The notes under the pieces were generated by a model, which was given only the letters and a program-made list of their open reading frames with translations, had not been told where the DNA came from and ran no database searches. DNA of 64,000 bases from Streptomyces sp. CB01580. Lineage in GTDB: Bacteria > Actinomycetota > Actinomycetes > Streptomycetales > Streptomycetaceae. This document shows positions 1-8,671 of the stretch, in pieces. The stretch is from the NCBI RefSeq assembly GCF_001905795.1, contig NZ_LIXJ01000020.1, positions 138,209 to 202,208 of the forward strand. The letters are read 5' to 3'. Within the stretch, counting starts at the first letter, position 1. Each line of letters starts with the position of its first letter. The position numbers and the translations under genes were made by a program.

Positions 1-28
1 GTACGGCGTCGGTCTCGATGATGGCCAC
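1..28 (-). CDS. 5' end of an unidentified leftward gene (truncated by the window)
   Basis: Only about nine codons are visible. Read leftward, a GTG start at 28 is preceded by a purine-rich GGGGAG ribosome binding site, and the peptide begins MAIIETDAV. This is too short to assign a family. It is divergent from the ADP-ribosylglycohydrolase operon starting at 291, and the shared upstream region holds a long perfect hairpin. Confidence 0.6.
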
Positions 29-109
29 GGTTCTCCCCTTCCGGCGGCGGGTTCATGTGCTCCACCCCGCCCAGCACCATCGAAAGTACGCACGAAAAAT
101 GGCTCCCGC

Positions 110-169
110 CAGCAAGGAAGGCCGTACTTACCACCCTGAGTGACCGAGTAAGTACGGCCTTCCTTGCTG
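110..169. repeat. 22-bp perfect inverted repeat in a divergent intergenic region
   Basis: Positions 110-131 and 148-169 are exact reverse complements (22 bp) around a 16-base loop; the core of the left arm is AAGGAAGGCCGTACTTAC. It lies between two divergent genes, where a terminator of either is not expected. It could be a large operator, a 5' leader hairpin of the rightward operon, or the terminator of an unseen short transcript. No T-run flanks either arm. Confidence 0.8.
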
Positions 170-290
170 TCTGGACCCCCTCATCCGACTGGACCTTTTG
201 TCTTGAATGTCAGCCTTTGTCGGGTCGTGATGTGGCACAGATCGATCAAGTACCAGAACCGGTCCGGTACGAGCGAAGGGTCGGCGCACG

Positions 291-3053
291 ATGGATTCGA
301 CTTCAGGAAGTCCGGCGCGGACGCGGGCGCGGGACGTCCCGGGCGAGGTGCCCCGCCTCGACCGGGCCGACCGGGCCCGCGGCTGTCTGCTCGGCCTCGC
401 GGTCGGTGACGCGCTGGGCGCACCCGCGGAGAACCTCCGGCCGTCCGAGATCCGTCGTCGCTGGGGCCGTATCGAGGGCTTCGTGCGGGACGACCCGGCG
501 GGCACGGACGACACGGAGTACGCGATCTTCTCCGGGCTGCTGCTCGCCCGGCACGGTTCGGCACTGACCGTGACCCATGTGGAGCGGGCCTGGCACCTGT
601 GGATCGCCGATCTCGACGAGGGGCCGTTCCGGGGCGCCGGGTTCAGCGAACGGGGCACGCTGGAGAACCTCCGCCGGGGCCTCGCCGCCCCGATCTCCGC
701 CCAGCACCGGCACGCCTGGAGCGACGGGCTGGCGATGCGGGCCGCGCCCTTCGGAGTCTTCGCGGCGGGCCGGCCGGACGAGGCGGCACGACTGGTCGCG
801 GTGGACGGACAGGTCAGCCATGACGGGGAGGGCATCTACGGGGGCCGGGCGGTGGCCGCGGGGGTGGCCGCCGCGATGGCGGGCGCCGGGGTCGTGCCGG
901 TGATCGCCGCCGCGCTGTCCGTCGTCCCCATGGACTCGTGGACGGCGCGCTCCCTGCGGCGCGCGGTGACAGCCGCGCAGCGCGCGTACCCCGACCGGCT
1001 GACCATGGAGCGGGCGGTGCGTTCCGCGGTGGTCGTCGGCGGCTACCCGTGGACGGACCTGGCGCCCGAGGCGGTCGGCCTGGCCTTCGGCGCGTTCGCG
1101 GCGGCGCGCGGCGACTTCCGTACGGCGGTGCTGACCGCCGTCAACATGGGCCGGGACGCGGACACCACGGCCGCGGTGGCGGGGGCCCTGGCTGGCGCGC
1201 TGAACGGGGCGTCCGCGATCCCCCGGCCCTGGGCGGAGGCGATCGGCCCGGTCCGGGGCAGCTGTCTGCCGTCGATGCGGGGCCACCACGTCCTGGACGT
1301 CGCGGAACTCCTCACCCTGCCGGACGCGACGCTTGGGAAAGACGCCGGGGAGCCGCCCGGCACCGTGCGGGGGGACGAGGCGGCGGGTGGTGCCCTACGG
1401 GACAGGCCCGGCGCACCGGCCGGGGCGCGCGCCTCCAGCCCGGTCGCGCCCCCCGCGACCACCGGCACGCCGCACACGGGGGCAGGCACGGCCCGTACCG
1501 GGGTCGGCACGGCCCCCGCGACCGCCGACACGTCCCGTGCGACCGACGACACTCTCCGCACCGAAGCCGAAGCGCCCCGCACGGAGACAGGCACGGCCAC
1601 CGACACGACCCGCACGGAGGCGGGCACACCCCGCAGGACCACCGGCACGCCCCGCGCGGAAGCGGGCACGGCCCCCGGGACGGACCGGCCGGGCTCCGCA
1701 CCCGCCCCGTGCGCCACCGCCCGCCGGGACGCGCCCCCTCCCCCGGCACCGCCGCCGCACGGCGCCCGGACCGAGCGCGACGCCCCGGTCGCCCGGTACC
1801 GGACCGGCTCCGGGCGCACTCCCGGGCACCGCGCCCGGGTCGAGGGGCTGCTGCTCGGGCTCGCCGCGGGGGACGCCGCGGGCTGGCCGGCCGCGCGGCA
1901 CCGGGCGGCCCGGATGCCCGAGTGGACCCGTCGCCTCACCCGTGAGCTCGACACCTTCGCCGAGCAGAACGCCACGACCACGCTGCCCGTCCCCATCGCG
2001 CTCAACCAGCCGCCCGAGCCCCTGCGGCTCGGCCCCTCCGACGACGCCGAATGGGCGGCGTTCGCCGCCGGGACCGTGCTCGCGTCGGCGGCCGGACCGC
2101 CGCACGGGCCGTCCCCGGGGCGACGGCTGCGCGCCGCCGTCGACATCGCCTGGAACGCGCTGGCCGCCGAGGTCGCCGAGGCCGCCGCCCGGGCCCCCGA
2201 GGTTGAGTCGGCGGTGCTTCCGCTGCGGGCCCGGATCTCGGTGCGGGCCGGGCTCGGCAATCTCGCCGCCGGACTGCGCCCGCCCGCCACCGGCCACGAC
2301 AACCCGCACTACTTCGACGACGCGGCCTGCGTGCGGGCCGCCGTCCTCGCCGCCGCCCACCCGGGGGATCCGGCCGCTGCGGCCGACCTCGCCGAATTCG
2401 ACGCCCGCTACACCCAGGACGGCGACGGGGTGCACGGTGCCCGCGCCATGGCCGCCGCGATTGCCTCGACACTGGGCGGCGCGGACGTGGACGAGGCGGT
2501 GGACGCCGCGCTCGCGCAGCTCCCCGACGGCACGGAGATCGCCCGCAACGCCGCCCACGCCGTCCGGATCGCGCGCGGCTTCGTCGGCGAGGAGGCGGGC
2601 GTGTTCTCCCTCGTACCGGTACTGGAGCACCAGATCGTCGACCACGTCTACAGCTACGGGATCGCCGCCGCCGAGACCGTCCCGGTCGCCCTCGCCCTGG
2701 CCACCGCCGCACGCGGCCGGATCGCCGAGGCCGTCCCCGCGGCGGCGTGCCTGTCGCGGGTGGCCGACTCCGCGCCCGCCCTGGCCGGTGCGCTGACCGG
2801 TGCGCTCGGCGCGGTACCGGACGGATGGCGCGAGGCGTGCCGCACCCTCGCCGGATGCGCACTGCCCCGGCTCGCGGGGACCGATCTCGTCGAACTCGCC
2901 GGGCTGCTGGCAGACACGGAACCGAGACCCCGGGGTGGACAATTCGGACATGACGTTCCCGGCGTTCCCGAGGCCCATGACCTTCCCGGCGTCCACGACG
3001 GCCGTGACGGCACCGGGGTCCGGGACGGGAGCCGCGGCACCCGCTCCCGCTGA
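291..3053 (+). CDS. tandem two-domain ADP-ribosylglycohydrolase (DraG/ARH family)
   Basis: This 920-aa protein holds two ADP-ribosylglycohydrolase-like domains joined by a long Thr/Pro/Ala-rich linker (about residues 345-510). Domain 1 (about 28-340) has the family signatures: GLAVGD with D40, the DDTE metal and substrate motif at 73-76, and GRDADTT at 287-293. Domain 2 (about 515-875) aligns in layout but reads DDAE at 584-587 and SRVADS at 822-827, so Thr75 and Asp289 of the canonical sites are lost; it is probably inactive or altered. Known members remove ADP-ribose from protein, nucleotide or O-acetyl acceptors using two Mg ions. The linker is a low-complexity run of GT and RT-type repeats. 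The start has a GCGAAGGG ribosome site about 10 bases upstream. It is the first gene of an operon with a PfkB kinase, a CoA-transferase and a lyase. The substrate is not known. Confidence 0.85.
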   Translation: MDSTSGSPARTRARDVPGEVPRLDRADRARGCLLGLAVGDALGAPAENLRPSEIRRRWGRIEGFVRDDPAGTDDTEYAIFSGLLLARHGSALTVTHVERAWHLWIADLDEGPFRGAGFSERGTLENLRRGLAAPISAQHRHAWSDGLAMRAAPFGVFAAGRPDEAARLVAVDGQVSHDGEGIYGGRAVAAGVAAAMAGAGVVPVIAAALSVVPMDSWTARSLRRAVTAAQRAYPDRLTMERAVRSAVVVGGYPWTDLAPEAVGLAFGAFAAARGDFRTAVLTAVNMGRDADTTAAVAGALAGALNGASAIPRPWAEAIGPVRGSCLPSMRGHHVLDVAELLTLPDATLGKDAGEPPGTVRGDEAAGGALRDRPGAPAGARASSPVAPPATTGTPHTGAGTARTGVGTAPATADTSRATDDTLRTEAEAPRTETGTATDTTRTEAGTPRRTTGTPRAEAGTAPGTDRPGSAPAPCATARRDAPPPPAPPPHGARTERDAPVARYRTGSGRTPGHRARVEGLLLGLAAGDAAGWPAARHRAARMPEWTRRLTRELDTFAEQNATTTLPVPIALNQPPEPLRLGPSDDAEWAAFAAGTVLASAAGPPHGPSPGRRLRAAVDIAWNALAAEVAEAAARAPEVESAVLPLRARISVRAGLGNLAAGLRPPATGHDNPHYFDDAACVRAAVLAAAHPGDPAAAADLAEFDARYTQDGDGVHGARAMAAAIASTLGGADVDEAVDAALAQLPDGTEIARNAAHAVRIARGFVGEEAGVFSLVPVLEHQIVDHVYSYGIAAAETVPVALALATAARGRIAEAVPAAACLSRVADSAPALAGALTGALGAVPDGWREACRTLAGCALPRLAGTDLVELAGLLADTEPRPRGGQFGHDVPGVPEAHDLPGVHDGRDGTGVRDGSRGTRSR

Positions 3054-3156
3054 GCGCCGCACCGGGACGCCCTTCGACGACGCACTCACCGGGCCGGCCA
3101 CCGGACCGGCCCACCGGACCGGCCCACCGGACCGACCCCGAGGAGGCACACCGCCC

Positions 3157-4041
3157 ATGACCGGCATCGCGGTGCTCGGCAGCACCAACATGGACCTTGT
3201 CGTATACGTCGCACGGGCCCCGCGGCGCGGAGAGACCGTCACGGGACGGGAGTTCCGCACCATTCCCGGCGGCCAGGGCGCCAACCAGGCCGTCGCGGCC
3301 GCCCGCGCGGGCGGCGACGTGACGATGATCGGCGCGGTCGGCAACGACACGTACGGCACCCTGCTCCGCAGCGGACTGGAGCACGCGGGCGTCGACACCG
3401 ATCTGCTGCACACCGCCGAAGGCCCCAGCGGCACCGCGCACATCGTCGTCGACGACCTGGGCGGCAACTCCATCGTGGTGATCCCCGGCGCCAACGGCAC
3501 CGTCACCGCGCTCGGCCACGGCGAGACGGCCGCGATCGCCGCCGCCGAGCTGCTGCTCCTCCAGCTGGAGCTGCCGCTGTCCGTCGTGATGGACGGGGCG
3601 CGGGTCGCCCGCGACCACGGCGTGCGCACCCTGCTCACCCCCTCCCCCGTACGGCCGCTCCCTTCCGGACTCCTGGACTGCGTCGACCTGTTGATCCCCA
3701 ACGAGCGCGAGGCGTCCGCCCTGACCGGCGTCACCGACCCGCACGCGGCGGCCCAGATCCTGCTCGGCCGGGTCCCCGAGGTCGTCGTCACCCTCGGCGC
3801 GAAGGGCTGTCTGTACGCGGCCCGGGACGGCGAACCCGTCCTCCTCCCCGCCCCCGAGGTCACCGCCGTCGACACCACCGGTGCCGGGGACACCTTCGTC
3901 GGCACCCTGGCTGTGGCGCTCGGTGAACGACGGCCCGTGTCCGAGGCACTGGCCTGGGCGACGTCCGCCGCCGCGCTGTGCGTGCAGCGGCCGGGCGCGT
4001 CGGTCTCCATGCCGTACCGCAGCGAGATCGACGCCGCGTGA
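3157..4041 (+). CDS. ribokinase-like PfkB family sugar kinase
   Basis: This 294-aa cytoplasmic kinase probably phosphorylates ribose or a related sugar or nucleoside at the 5-hydroxyl. The N-terminal PfkB signature GGQGANQ lies at 38-44, and the anion-hole and catalytic motif GAGDTF starts at 242, with D245 the predicted catalytic base. Length fits ribokinase (about 300 aa). The ATG at 3157 is chosen because AGGAGG lies 10 bases upstream; the same frame stays open further upstream but without a ribosome site. The stop overlaps the next gene's GTG, giving tight translational coupling. Being next to an ADP-ribose-releasing enzyme suggests it may trap ribose or a ribose derivative (inference). 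Confidence 0.85.
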   Translation: MTGIAVLGSTNMDLVVYVARAPRRGETVTGREFRTIPGGQGANQAVAAARAGGDVTMIGAVGNDTYGTLLRSGLEHAGVDTDLLHTAEGPSGTAHIVVDDLGGNSIVVIPGANGTVTALGHGETAAIAAAELLLLQLELPLSVVMDGARVARDHGVRTLLTPSPVRPLPSGLLDCVDLLIPNEREASALTGVTDPHAAAQILLGRVPEVVVTLGAKGCLYAARDGEPVLLPAPEVTAVDTTGAGDTFVGTLAVALGERRPVSEALAWATSAAALCVQRPGASVSMPYRSEIDAA

Positions 4042-5237
4042 ACGCGCCCGCGCAGGCACCCCTGACCGGTCTGCGGGTCGTCGACCTCGCCACACTCTTC
4101 GCGGGCCCGCTCGCCGCCACCATGCTCGGGGACTTCGGCGCCGAGGTGATCAAGGTGGAGCACCCGCGCAGGCCCGACCCCTCGCGCGGGCACGGCCTCT
4201 CGAAGAACGGTGTCGGCCTGTGGTGGAAGATTCTCGGCCGCAACAAACGCAATCTGACCCTCGATCTCTCCGCCCCCGCCGGGCGCGACCTCCTGCTCCG
4301 GCTGGCCGCGGGCACCGACGTGATCATCGAGAACTTCCGGCCCGGGACGCTGGAGCGCTGGGGCCTGGGCCCGGCCGAGCTGCACGCCGTCAACCCCCGG
4401 CTGGTGCTGACCAGGGTCACCGGCTTCGGTCAGTTCGGCCCGTACGCGCACCGTCCCGGCTTCGGCACCCTGGCGGAGGCGATGAGCGGGTTCGCCGCGA
4501 TCACCGGGGAGCCGGACTCCCCGCCCACGCTGCCGCCGTTCGGACTCGCCGACTCGATCGCGGCGCTCGCCACCGCGTACGCCGTGATGACCGCGCTCGC
4601 CGGCCGCGACCGGACCGGCGAGGGGCAGGTCGTCGACATGGCGATCATCGAGCCGATCCTGACCGTGCTCGGCCCGCAGCCCCTCTGGTACGACCAGCTC
4701 GGCCACGTCCAGCCGCGCACCGGCAACCGCTCCCGCAACAACGCCCCGCGCAACACGTACCGCACCTCGGACGGGGAGTGGGTCGCGGTCTCCACCTCCG
4801 CGCAGTCGGTCGCGGAACGGGTCGTGCGGCTGGTCGGCCGGCCGGAGCTGATCGACGAGCCCTGGTTCGGTTCCGGCACCACCCGCGCCGAGCACGCCGA
4901 AGAACTCGACGAGGCGGTCGGCGACTGGATCGCCCTGCACACCCGCGCCGAGGCGCTCCGCGCGTTCGAGAAGGCGGAGGCGGCGATCGCGCCCGTGTAC
5001 GACATCCGCGACGTGATGGAGGACCCCCAGTACCGGGCACTGGGCTCCATCGCCGAGGTCGACGACCCGGAGCTCGGACCGCTGCGGATGCAGAACGTCC
5101 TGTTCCGCCTCTCCGGGACACCCGGCGCGATCCGCTGGGCGGGACGGCCGCACGGCGCGGACACCGACGAGATCCTCACCGGGCTCGGCCTGTCGGCCCC
5201 GGAGATCGCCGCGCTGCGGGCGGAGCACGTCCTGTGA
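4038..5237 (+). CDS. class III (CaiB/BaiF-type) CoA-transferase
   Basis: This 399-aa protein has the class III CoA-transferase pattern: the N-terminal LRVVDLATLFAGPLAATMLG stretch, the FRPGTLERWGL segment, and GLADSIAAL, in which D172 sits where the family's catalytic aspartate forms an acyl anhydride with the acid. Such enzymes move CoA between an acyl-CoA donor and an organic acid. The GTG start overlaps the upstream kinase stop by four bases (GTGA), and the stop overlaps the downstream lyase start the same way, so the three proteins are probably made together. Substrates cannot be read from the sequence. Next to a CitE-type lyase, a dicarboxylic or hydroxy acid is plausible (inference). 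Confidence 0.88.
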   Translation: MNAPAQAPLTGLRVVDLATLFAGPLAATMLGDFGAEVIKVEHPRRPDPSRGHGLSKNGVGLWWKILGRNKRNLTLDLSAPAGRDLLLRLAAGTDVIIENFRPGTLERWGLGPAELHAVNPRLVLTRVTGFGQFGPYAHRPGFGTLAEAMSGFAAITGEPDSPPTLPPFGLADSIAALATAYAVMTALAGRDRTGEGQVVDMAIIEPILTVLGPQPLWYDQLGHVQPRTGNRSRNNAPRNTYRTSDGEWVAVSTSAQSVAERVVRLVGRPELIDEPWFGSGTTRAEHAEELDEAVGDWIALHTRAEALRAFEKAEAAIAPVYDIRDVMEDPQYRALGSIAEVDDPELGPLRMQNVLFRLSGTPGAIRWAGRPHGADTDEILTGLGLSAPEIAALRAEHVL

Positions 5238-6046
5238 CGACGGCGGTCCCGCTCACCCTGCTCTACGTCCCCGGCGACCGGCCGGAGGTGGTGCGCAAGG
5301 CGCGCGGCGCGGGCGCGGACGTGGTGATCGTCGACCTGGAGGACGCGGTCGCCCCCGACCGCAAGGAGTACGCCCGGTCGGCCACCGCCGAACTGCTGTC
5401 CGAGGCGTCCGACGACACCGCCGTGCCGCTCCACGTCCGGGTCCACACCGAGGCGGACGTGCGCGCCCTGGCCGACCTGCCGGGTCTCACCGAGCTCCGG
5501 CTGCCCAAGATCACGCACGCGGCCACCGTCCACCACCTCGCGGCCGTGGCCCCGGGGGTGGCGTTGTGCCCGCTGCTGGAATCCGCCCTCGGCATCGAGC
5601 ACGCGTACACGATCGCCGCCGCCCATCCCCAGGTGCGCTCCGTCGCCCTGGGCGAGGCCGACCTCCGGGCCGATCTGGGGGTACGGGACGACTCCGGGCT
5701 CGACTGGTCGCGCAGCCGGGTCGTGGTCGCCGCCCGCGCGGCCGGGCTCGCTCCCCCCACCCAGTCGGTGTTCCCCGACGTGCGCGACCTGGACGGGCTG
5801 CGCGCGTCCTGCGCACACGGCCGGTCCCTGGGCTTCCTGGGCCGGGCGGCGATCCACCCCCGCCAGCTCCCCGTCATCGAGCGGGCGTTCCGGCCCACGG
5901 CCCAGGAGGTCGAGGCGGCGGAGGAGATCGTGGCGGCGGTGGTGACGGAGCAGGGCGCACTCGCCCTGCCGGACGGCCGGTTCGTCGACGCGGCCGTGGT
6001 GGCCTCGGCCCGCCGCACCCTCGCCCTGGCACACCGGGCGCGCTGA
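5234..6046 (+). CDS. CitE/HpcH-HpaI family CoA-ester lyase or aldolase
   Basis: This 270-aa TIM-barrel protein has the CitE-like pattern: DLEDAVAPDRKEYA near the N terminus, LCPLLESALG with a metal-binding Glu, SVALGEADLRADLG with the metal-binding Asp, and AIHPRQLPVI near the C terminus. Relatives cleave malyl-, citramalyl- or citryl-CoA-type thioesters by retro-aldol chemistry and need Mg. It is stand-alone, with no citrate lyase alpha or gamma subunit nearby, so it probably acts on a free CoA ester made by the preceding CoA-transferase. The GTG start overlaps that gene's stop. It is the last gene of the operon; the next gene has its own upstream region. Confidence 0.85.
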   Translation: MTTAVPLTLLYVPGDRPEVVRKARGAGADVVIVDLEDAVAPDRKEYARSATAELLSEASDDTAVPLHVRVHTEADVRALADLPGLTELRLPKITHAATVHHLAAVAPGVALCPLLESALGIEHAYTIAAAHPQVRSVALGEADLRADLGVRDDSGLDWSRSRVVVAARAAGLAPPTQSVFPDVRDLDGLRASCAHGRSLGFLGRAAIHPRQLPVIERAFRPTAQEVEAAEEIVAAVVTEQGALALPDGRFVDAAVVASARRTLALAHRAR

Positions 6047-6231
6047 CGGGCCGGATCCGAGGCGGACACGGACCGGGACGGCCAGCGTGTCACGTCACAG
6101 GAGTGCCTTCGGGGTGTTTCCCGGAACGGCCGGAGGCGGGGCGAGGAGTGGGACGGCCGGCGGTCCCATGACGGGGGAAGACGGTCCGGCCGGTGTCATC
6201 CGCCTGGTCCGCGCAGTGGGCGTGCACACCC

Positions 6232-6251
6232 CACGTAACCTCTCTTACGTG
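6232..6251. promoter_or_regulatory. inverted repeat CACGTAA-N6-TTACGTG, candidate operator
   Basis: Positions 6232-6238 and 6245-6251 form a perfect 7-bp inverted repeat with a 6-base spacer. The right arm overlaps the GTG proposed as the start of the GlxA-type regulator. This fits an autoregulatory operator at the start of that gene, or argues that translation starts further upstream. Confidence 0.45.
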
Positions 6252-7205
6252 CCAGCCTCCCGCCTGTATCGCGTCGCCGTCCTCGTGCTCGAAGGTGCGA
6301 AGCCGCTCGACGTCGGAATTCCCGCGCAGGTCTTCGCGACCCGCGCGAGCATGCCGTACGAGGTGCGGGTGTGCGGGGCGGCACCCGGTCCCGTGACCGG
6401 CGGCGACGGCCTGTCGTACGGTGTCGCCCACGGCCTCGACGCACTTGCGTGGGCCGACATCGTCTTCGTCCCCGGCTACCGGTTCCCTGACCGCGACGAC
6501 CCCCCGCGGGCCGTCCTCGACGCACTGGTCGCCGCCCATGCCCGGGGCGCCCGGCTCGCCGCCATCTCGACGGGCGCCTTCGCGCTCGCCGCCACGGGCC
6601 TGCTCGACGGCAGGCGCGCCACGACGCACTGGCACTACACGCGGGCACTGGTGACACGGCATCCGCTCGTTCAGGTCGACGAGAACGTTCTGTTCGTCGA
6701 CGAGGGCAGCGTCCTGACGTCGGCCGGCGCCGCCTCGGGCATCGACCTGTGCCTGCACATCCTGCGCGGCGACCTCGGAGTGGCCGCGTCGAACCATGCG
6801 GCCCGACGCCTCGTCGCAGCCCCCTACCGCAGCGGCGGTCAGGCACAGTACGTGCCACGCAGCGTGCCCGAGCCACTCGGCGAGCGCTTCGCCGCCACCC
6901 GCGAGTGGGCGCTGCACCGGCTCGACCAGCCCCTCACCCTCGAAGCACTCGCCCGGCAGGCGGCGGTGTCGCCGCGCACGTTCTCGCGGCGCTTCGTCGA
7001 GGACACGGGATACACGCCGATGCAGTGGGTCATGCGGGCCCGCGTCGACCTGGCCCGCGAACTGCTCGAACGTTCGGAGCGGAGCGTCGAGCAGATCGCC
7101 ACCGACGTCGGTCTCGGCACCGGCGCCAACCTGCGGTTGCACTTCCAGCGGATCCTCGGCACGACGCCGAGCGAGTACCGGCGCACCTTCACACAGGGGG
7201 AGTAA
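6249..7205 (+). CDS. GlxA-type transcriptional regulator (DJ-1/PfpI domain plus AraC helix-turn-helix)
   Basis: The N-terminal half (YRVAVLVLEGAKPLDVG onward) is a DJ-1/PfpI-like amidase fold without enzymatic Cys evidence. The C-terminal half (about the last 100 residues, from LTLEALARQAAVSPRTFSRR) is an AraC-type double helix-turn-helix ending IATDVGLGTGANLRLHFQRI. The organisation is that of AdpA- and FtrA-like regulators. The start is uncertain: GTG at 6249 best matches where the family fold begins but lacks a ribosome site and lies in an inverted repeat; ATG at 6168 and GTG at 6087 are in frame. It is codirectional with gap, 103 bases downstream, and may control it (inference). Confidence 0.85.
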   Translation: MPASRLYRVAVLVLEGAKPLDVGIPAQVFATRASMPYEVRVCGAAPGPVTGGDGLSYGVAHGLDALAWADIVFVPGYRFPDRDDPPRAVLDALVAAHARGARLAAISTGAFALAATGLLDGRRATTHWHYTRALVTRHPLVQVDENVLFVDEGSVLTSAGAASGIDLCLHILRGDLGVAASNHAARRLVAAPYRSGGQAQYVPRSVPEPLGERFAATREWALHRLDQPLTLEALARQAAVSPRTFSRRFVEDTGYTPMQWVMRARVDLARELLERSERSVEQIATDVGLGTGANLRLHFQRILGTTPSEYRRTFTQGE

Positions 7206-7252
7206 CCCACTACCACCTGGCGAGATGCTTTTGAACCGTGGCGATCATGCCG

Positions 7253-7281
7253 CTGTCGCGGGCGGACGAAGCAGGCGACAG
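7253..7281. promoter_or_regulatory. inverted repeat CTGTCGC-N15-GCGACAG upstream of gap
   Basis: A perfect 7-bp inverted repeat (7253-7259 and 7275-7281) lies 28 bases before the gap start codon, in the only spacer between the AraC-type regulator and gap. It could be an operator or a leader hairpin. Confidence 0.4.
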
Positions 7282-7308
7282 TGATGGCGAACCGAAGGGA
7301 CACCATTC

Positions 7309-8307
7309 ATGACTCGCATCGCCATCAACGGATTCGGCCGCATCGGACGCAACGTGCTGCGCGCACTGCTGGAGCGCGACAGCGACTTCGAGGTCGTCGC
7401 CGTCAACGACCTCACGGAGCCCACCGCGCTCGCCCGGCTGCTGGCCTACGACTCGACGTCCGGCCGCCTCGGCCGCCCGGTGAGCGTCGACGGGGACGTC
7501 CTCGTCGTGGACGGCCGCCGCATCAAGGTGCTGGCCGAGCGCGAGCCGTCGCAGCTGCCGTGGGCGGAGCTCGGCGTGGACATCGTCCTGGAGGCCACCG
7601 GCCGCTTCACCTCGGCGAAGGCCGCCCGCGGCCACCTCGACGCGGGTGCGAAGAAGGTCCTGGTCAGCGCCCCGTCGGACGGTGCGGACGTGACGCTCGC
7701 GTACGGCGTCAACACCGACGCGTACGACCCTGACGTGCACACCATCGTCTCGAACGCCTCCTGCACCACCAACGCGCTCGCGCCGCTGGCCGCGGTGCTC
7801 GACGAGCTCGCCGGCATCGAGCACGGCTTCATGACGACGGTGCACGCCTACACGCAGGAGCAGAACCTGCAGGACGGCCCCCACCGCGACCCCCGCCGCG
7901 CCCGCGCCGCCGGGGTCAACATCGTGCCGACCACCACGGGCGCCGCCAAGGCGATCGGCCTCGTGCTGCCGAGCCTCGACGGCAAGCTGTCGGGCGACTC
8001 GATCCGTGTGCCGGTCCCGGTGGGCTCGATCGTCGAACTCAACACGACCGTCGCCCGCGACGTGACGCGCGACGAGGTGCTGGCCGCGTACCGCGCCGCC
8101 GCCGAGGGGCCTCTCGCCGGCGTACTGGAGTACTCGGAAGACCCGCTCGTGTCGTCCGACATCACGGGCAACCCGGCTTCGTCGATCTTCGACTCGGCCC
8201 TCACCCGGGTCGACGGACGCCACGTCAAGGTGGTCGCCTGGTACGACAACGAGTGGGGCTTCTCGAACCGCGTGATCGATACGCTCGAACTCCTCGCCAC
8301 CCGCTGA
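7309..8307 (+). CDS. gap: glyceraldehyde-3-phosphate dehydrogenase (type I)
   Basis: This 332-aa enzyme oxidises glyceraldehyde 3-phosphate to 1,3-bisphosphoglycerate with NAD in glycolysis. The Rossmann motif is GFGRIGR at 8-14, the NAD-discriminating D34 follows VN, and the catalytic C152 is in SNASCTTN. The C-terminal WYDNEWGFSNR motif is intact. Length is normal. The ATG has an AAGGGA ribosome site. An adjacent GlxA-type regulator and a strong downstream terminator suggest its own unit. Streptomyces usually have more than one gap gene, so this copy may be a condition-specific paralogue (inference). Confidence 0.95.
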   Translation: MTRIAINGFGRIGRNVLRALLERDSDFEVVAVNDLTEPTALARLLAYDSTSGRLGRPVSVDGDVLVVDGRRIKVLAEREPSQLPWAELGVDIVLEATGRFTSAKAARGHLDAGAKKVLVSAPSDGADVTLAYGVNTDAYDPDVHTIVSNASCTTNALAPLAAVLDELAGIEHGFMTTVHAYTQEQNLQDGPHRDPRRARAAGVNIVPTTTGAAKAIGLVLPSLDGKLSGDSIRVPVPVGSIVELNTTVARDVTRDEVLAAYRAAAEGPLAGVLEYSEDPLVSSDITGNPASSIFDSALTRVDGRHVKVVAWYDNEWGFSNRVIDTLELLATR

Positions 8308-8348
8308 CCCGCCACCTCCGGCGACCGCCCCGCCCGGGCCTCTCCGGT

Positions 8349-8387
8349 GAGCGCTTCAGTCGGCCAGTCGGGCCGACTGAAGCGCTC
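8349..8387 (+). terminator. rho-independent-type hairpin after gap
   Basis: A perfect 17-bp stem (8349-8365 with 8371-8387) and 5-base loop lie 42 bases after the gap stop, followed by CTTGCCTTGT. Streptomyces terminators often lack a long T-run. Confidence 0.85.
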
Positions 8388-8494
8388 CTTGCCTTGTCGG
8401 CGGGTTGATTCCGGCCCTTCGGCCGCACTCCCGGCACCGCGGCGTCGAGCGTTCCCGGCCACGCCTCCCCTGCGTCTTGAGGGCCCGGACGGCC

Positions 8495-8575
8495 CTGGTG
8501 AAGCGGTTCGACGCAACCCTGGGAGGGCTGCGCGGCGTGAGCCTGGCCGACTTCACGATGCTGCTGCGCCTGGGC
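8495..8575 (+). pseudogene. possible relic of a MarR-like regulator
   Basis: The peptide LVKRFDATLGGLRGVSLADF, followed by TMLLRLG, resembles the helix before the winged helix-turn-helix of MarR regulators. The expected DNA-binding continuation is missing and the frame degenerates. It rests on one short similarity recalled from the family, so it is tentative. Confidence 0.25.
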
Positions 8576-8671
8576 CGGAGATCGCCAAGCCGACCGGGCC
8601 CGGTCCAGGTGATCCGAAGACGTCCTGGCACGAGACGCGGACCAGCGCCTGCAACGCGGACGAACGTGCGA

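Noticed and set aside
1395..5228. Very long leftward open frame antisense to the ADP-ribosylglycohydrolase operon
   Set aside because: A shadow of high-GC codon bias; no recognisable domain, low-complexity Arg/Gly/Pro composition, and four convincing genes on the other strand.
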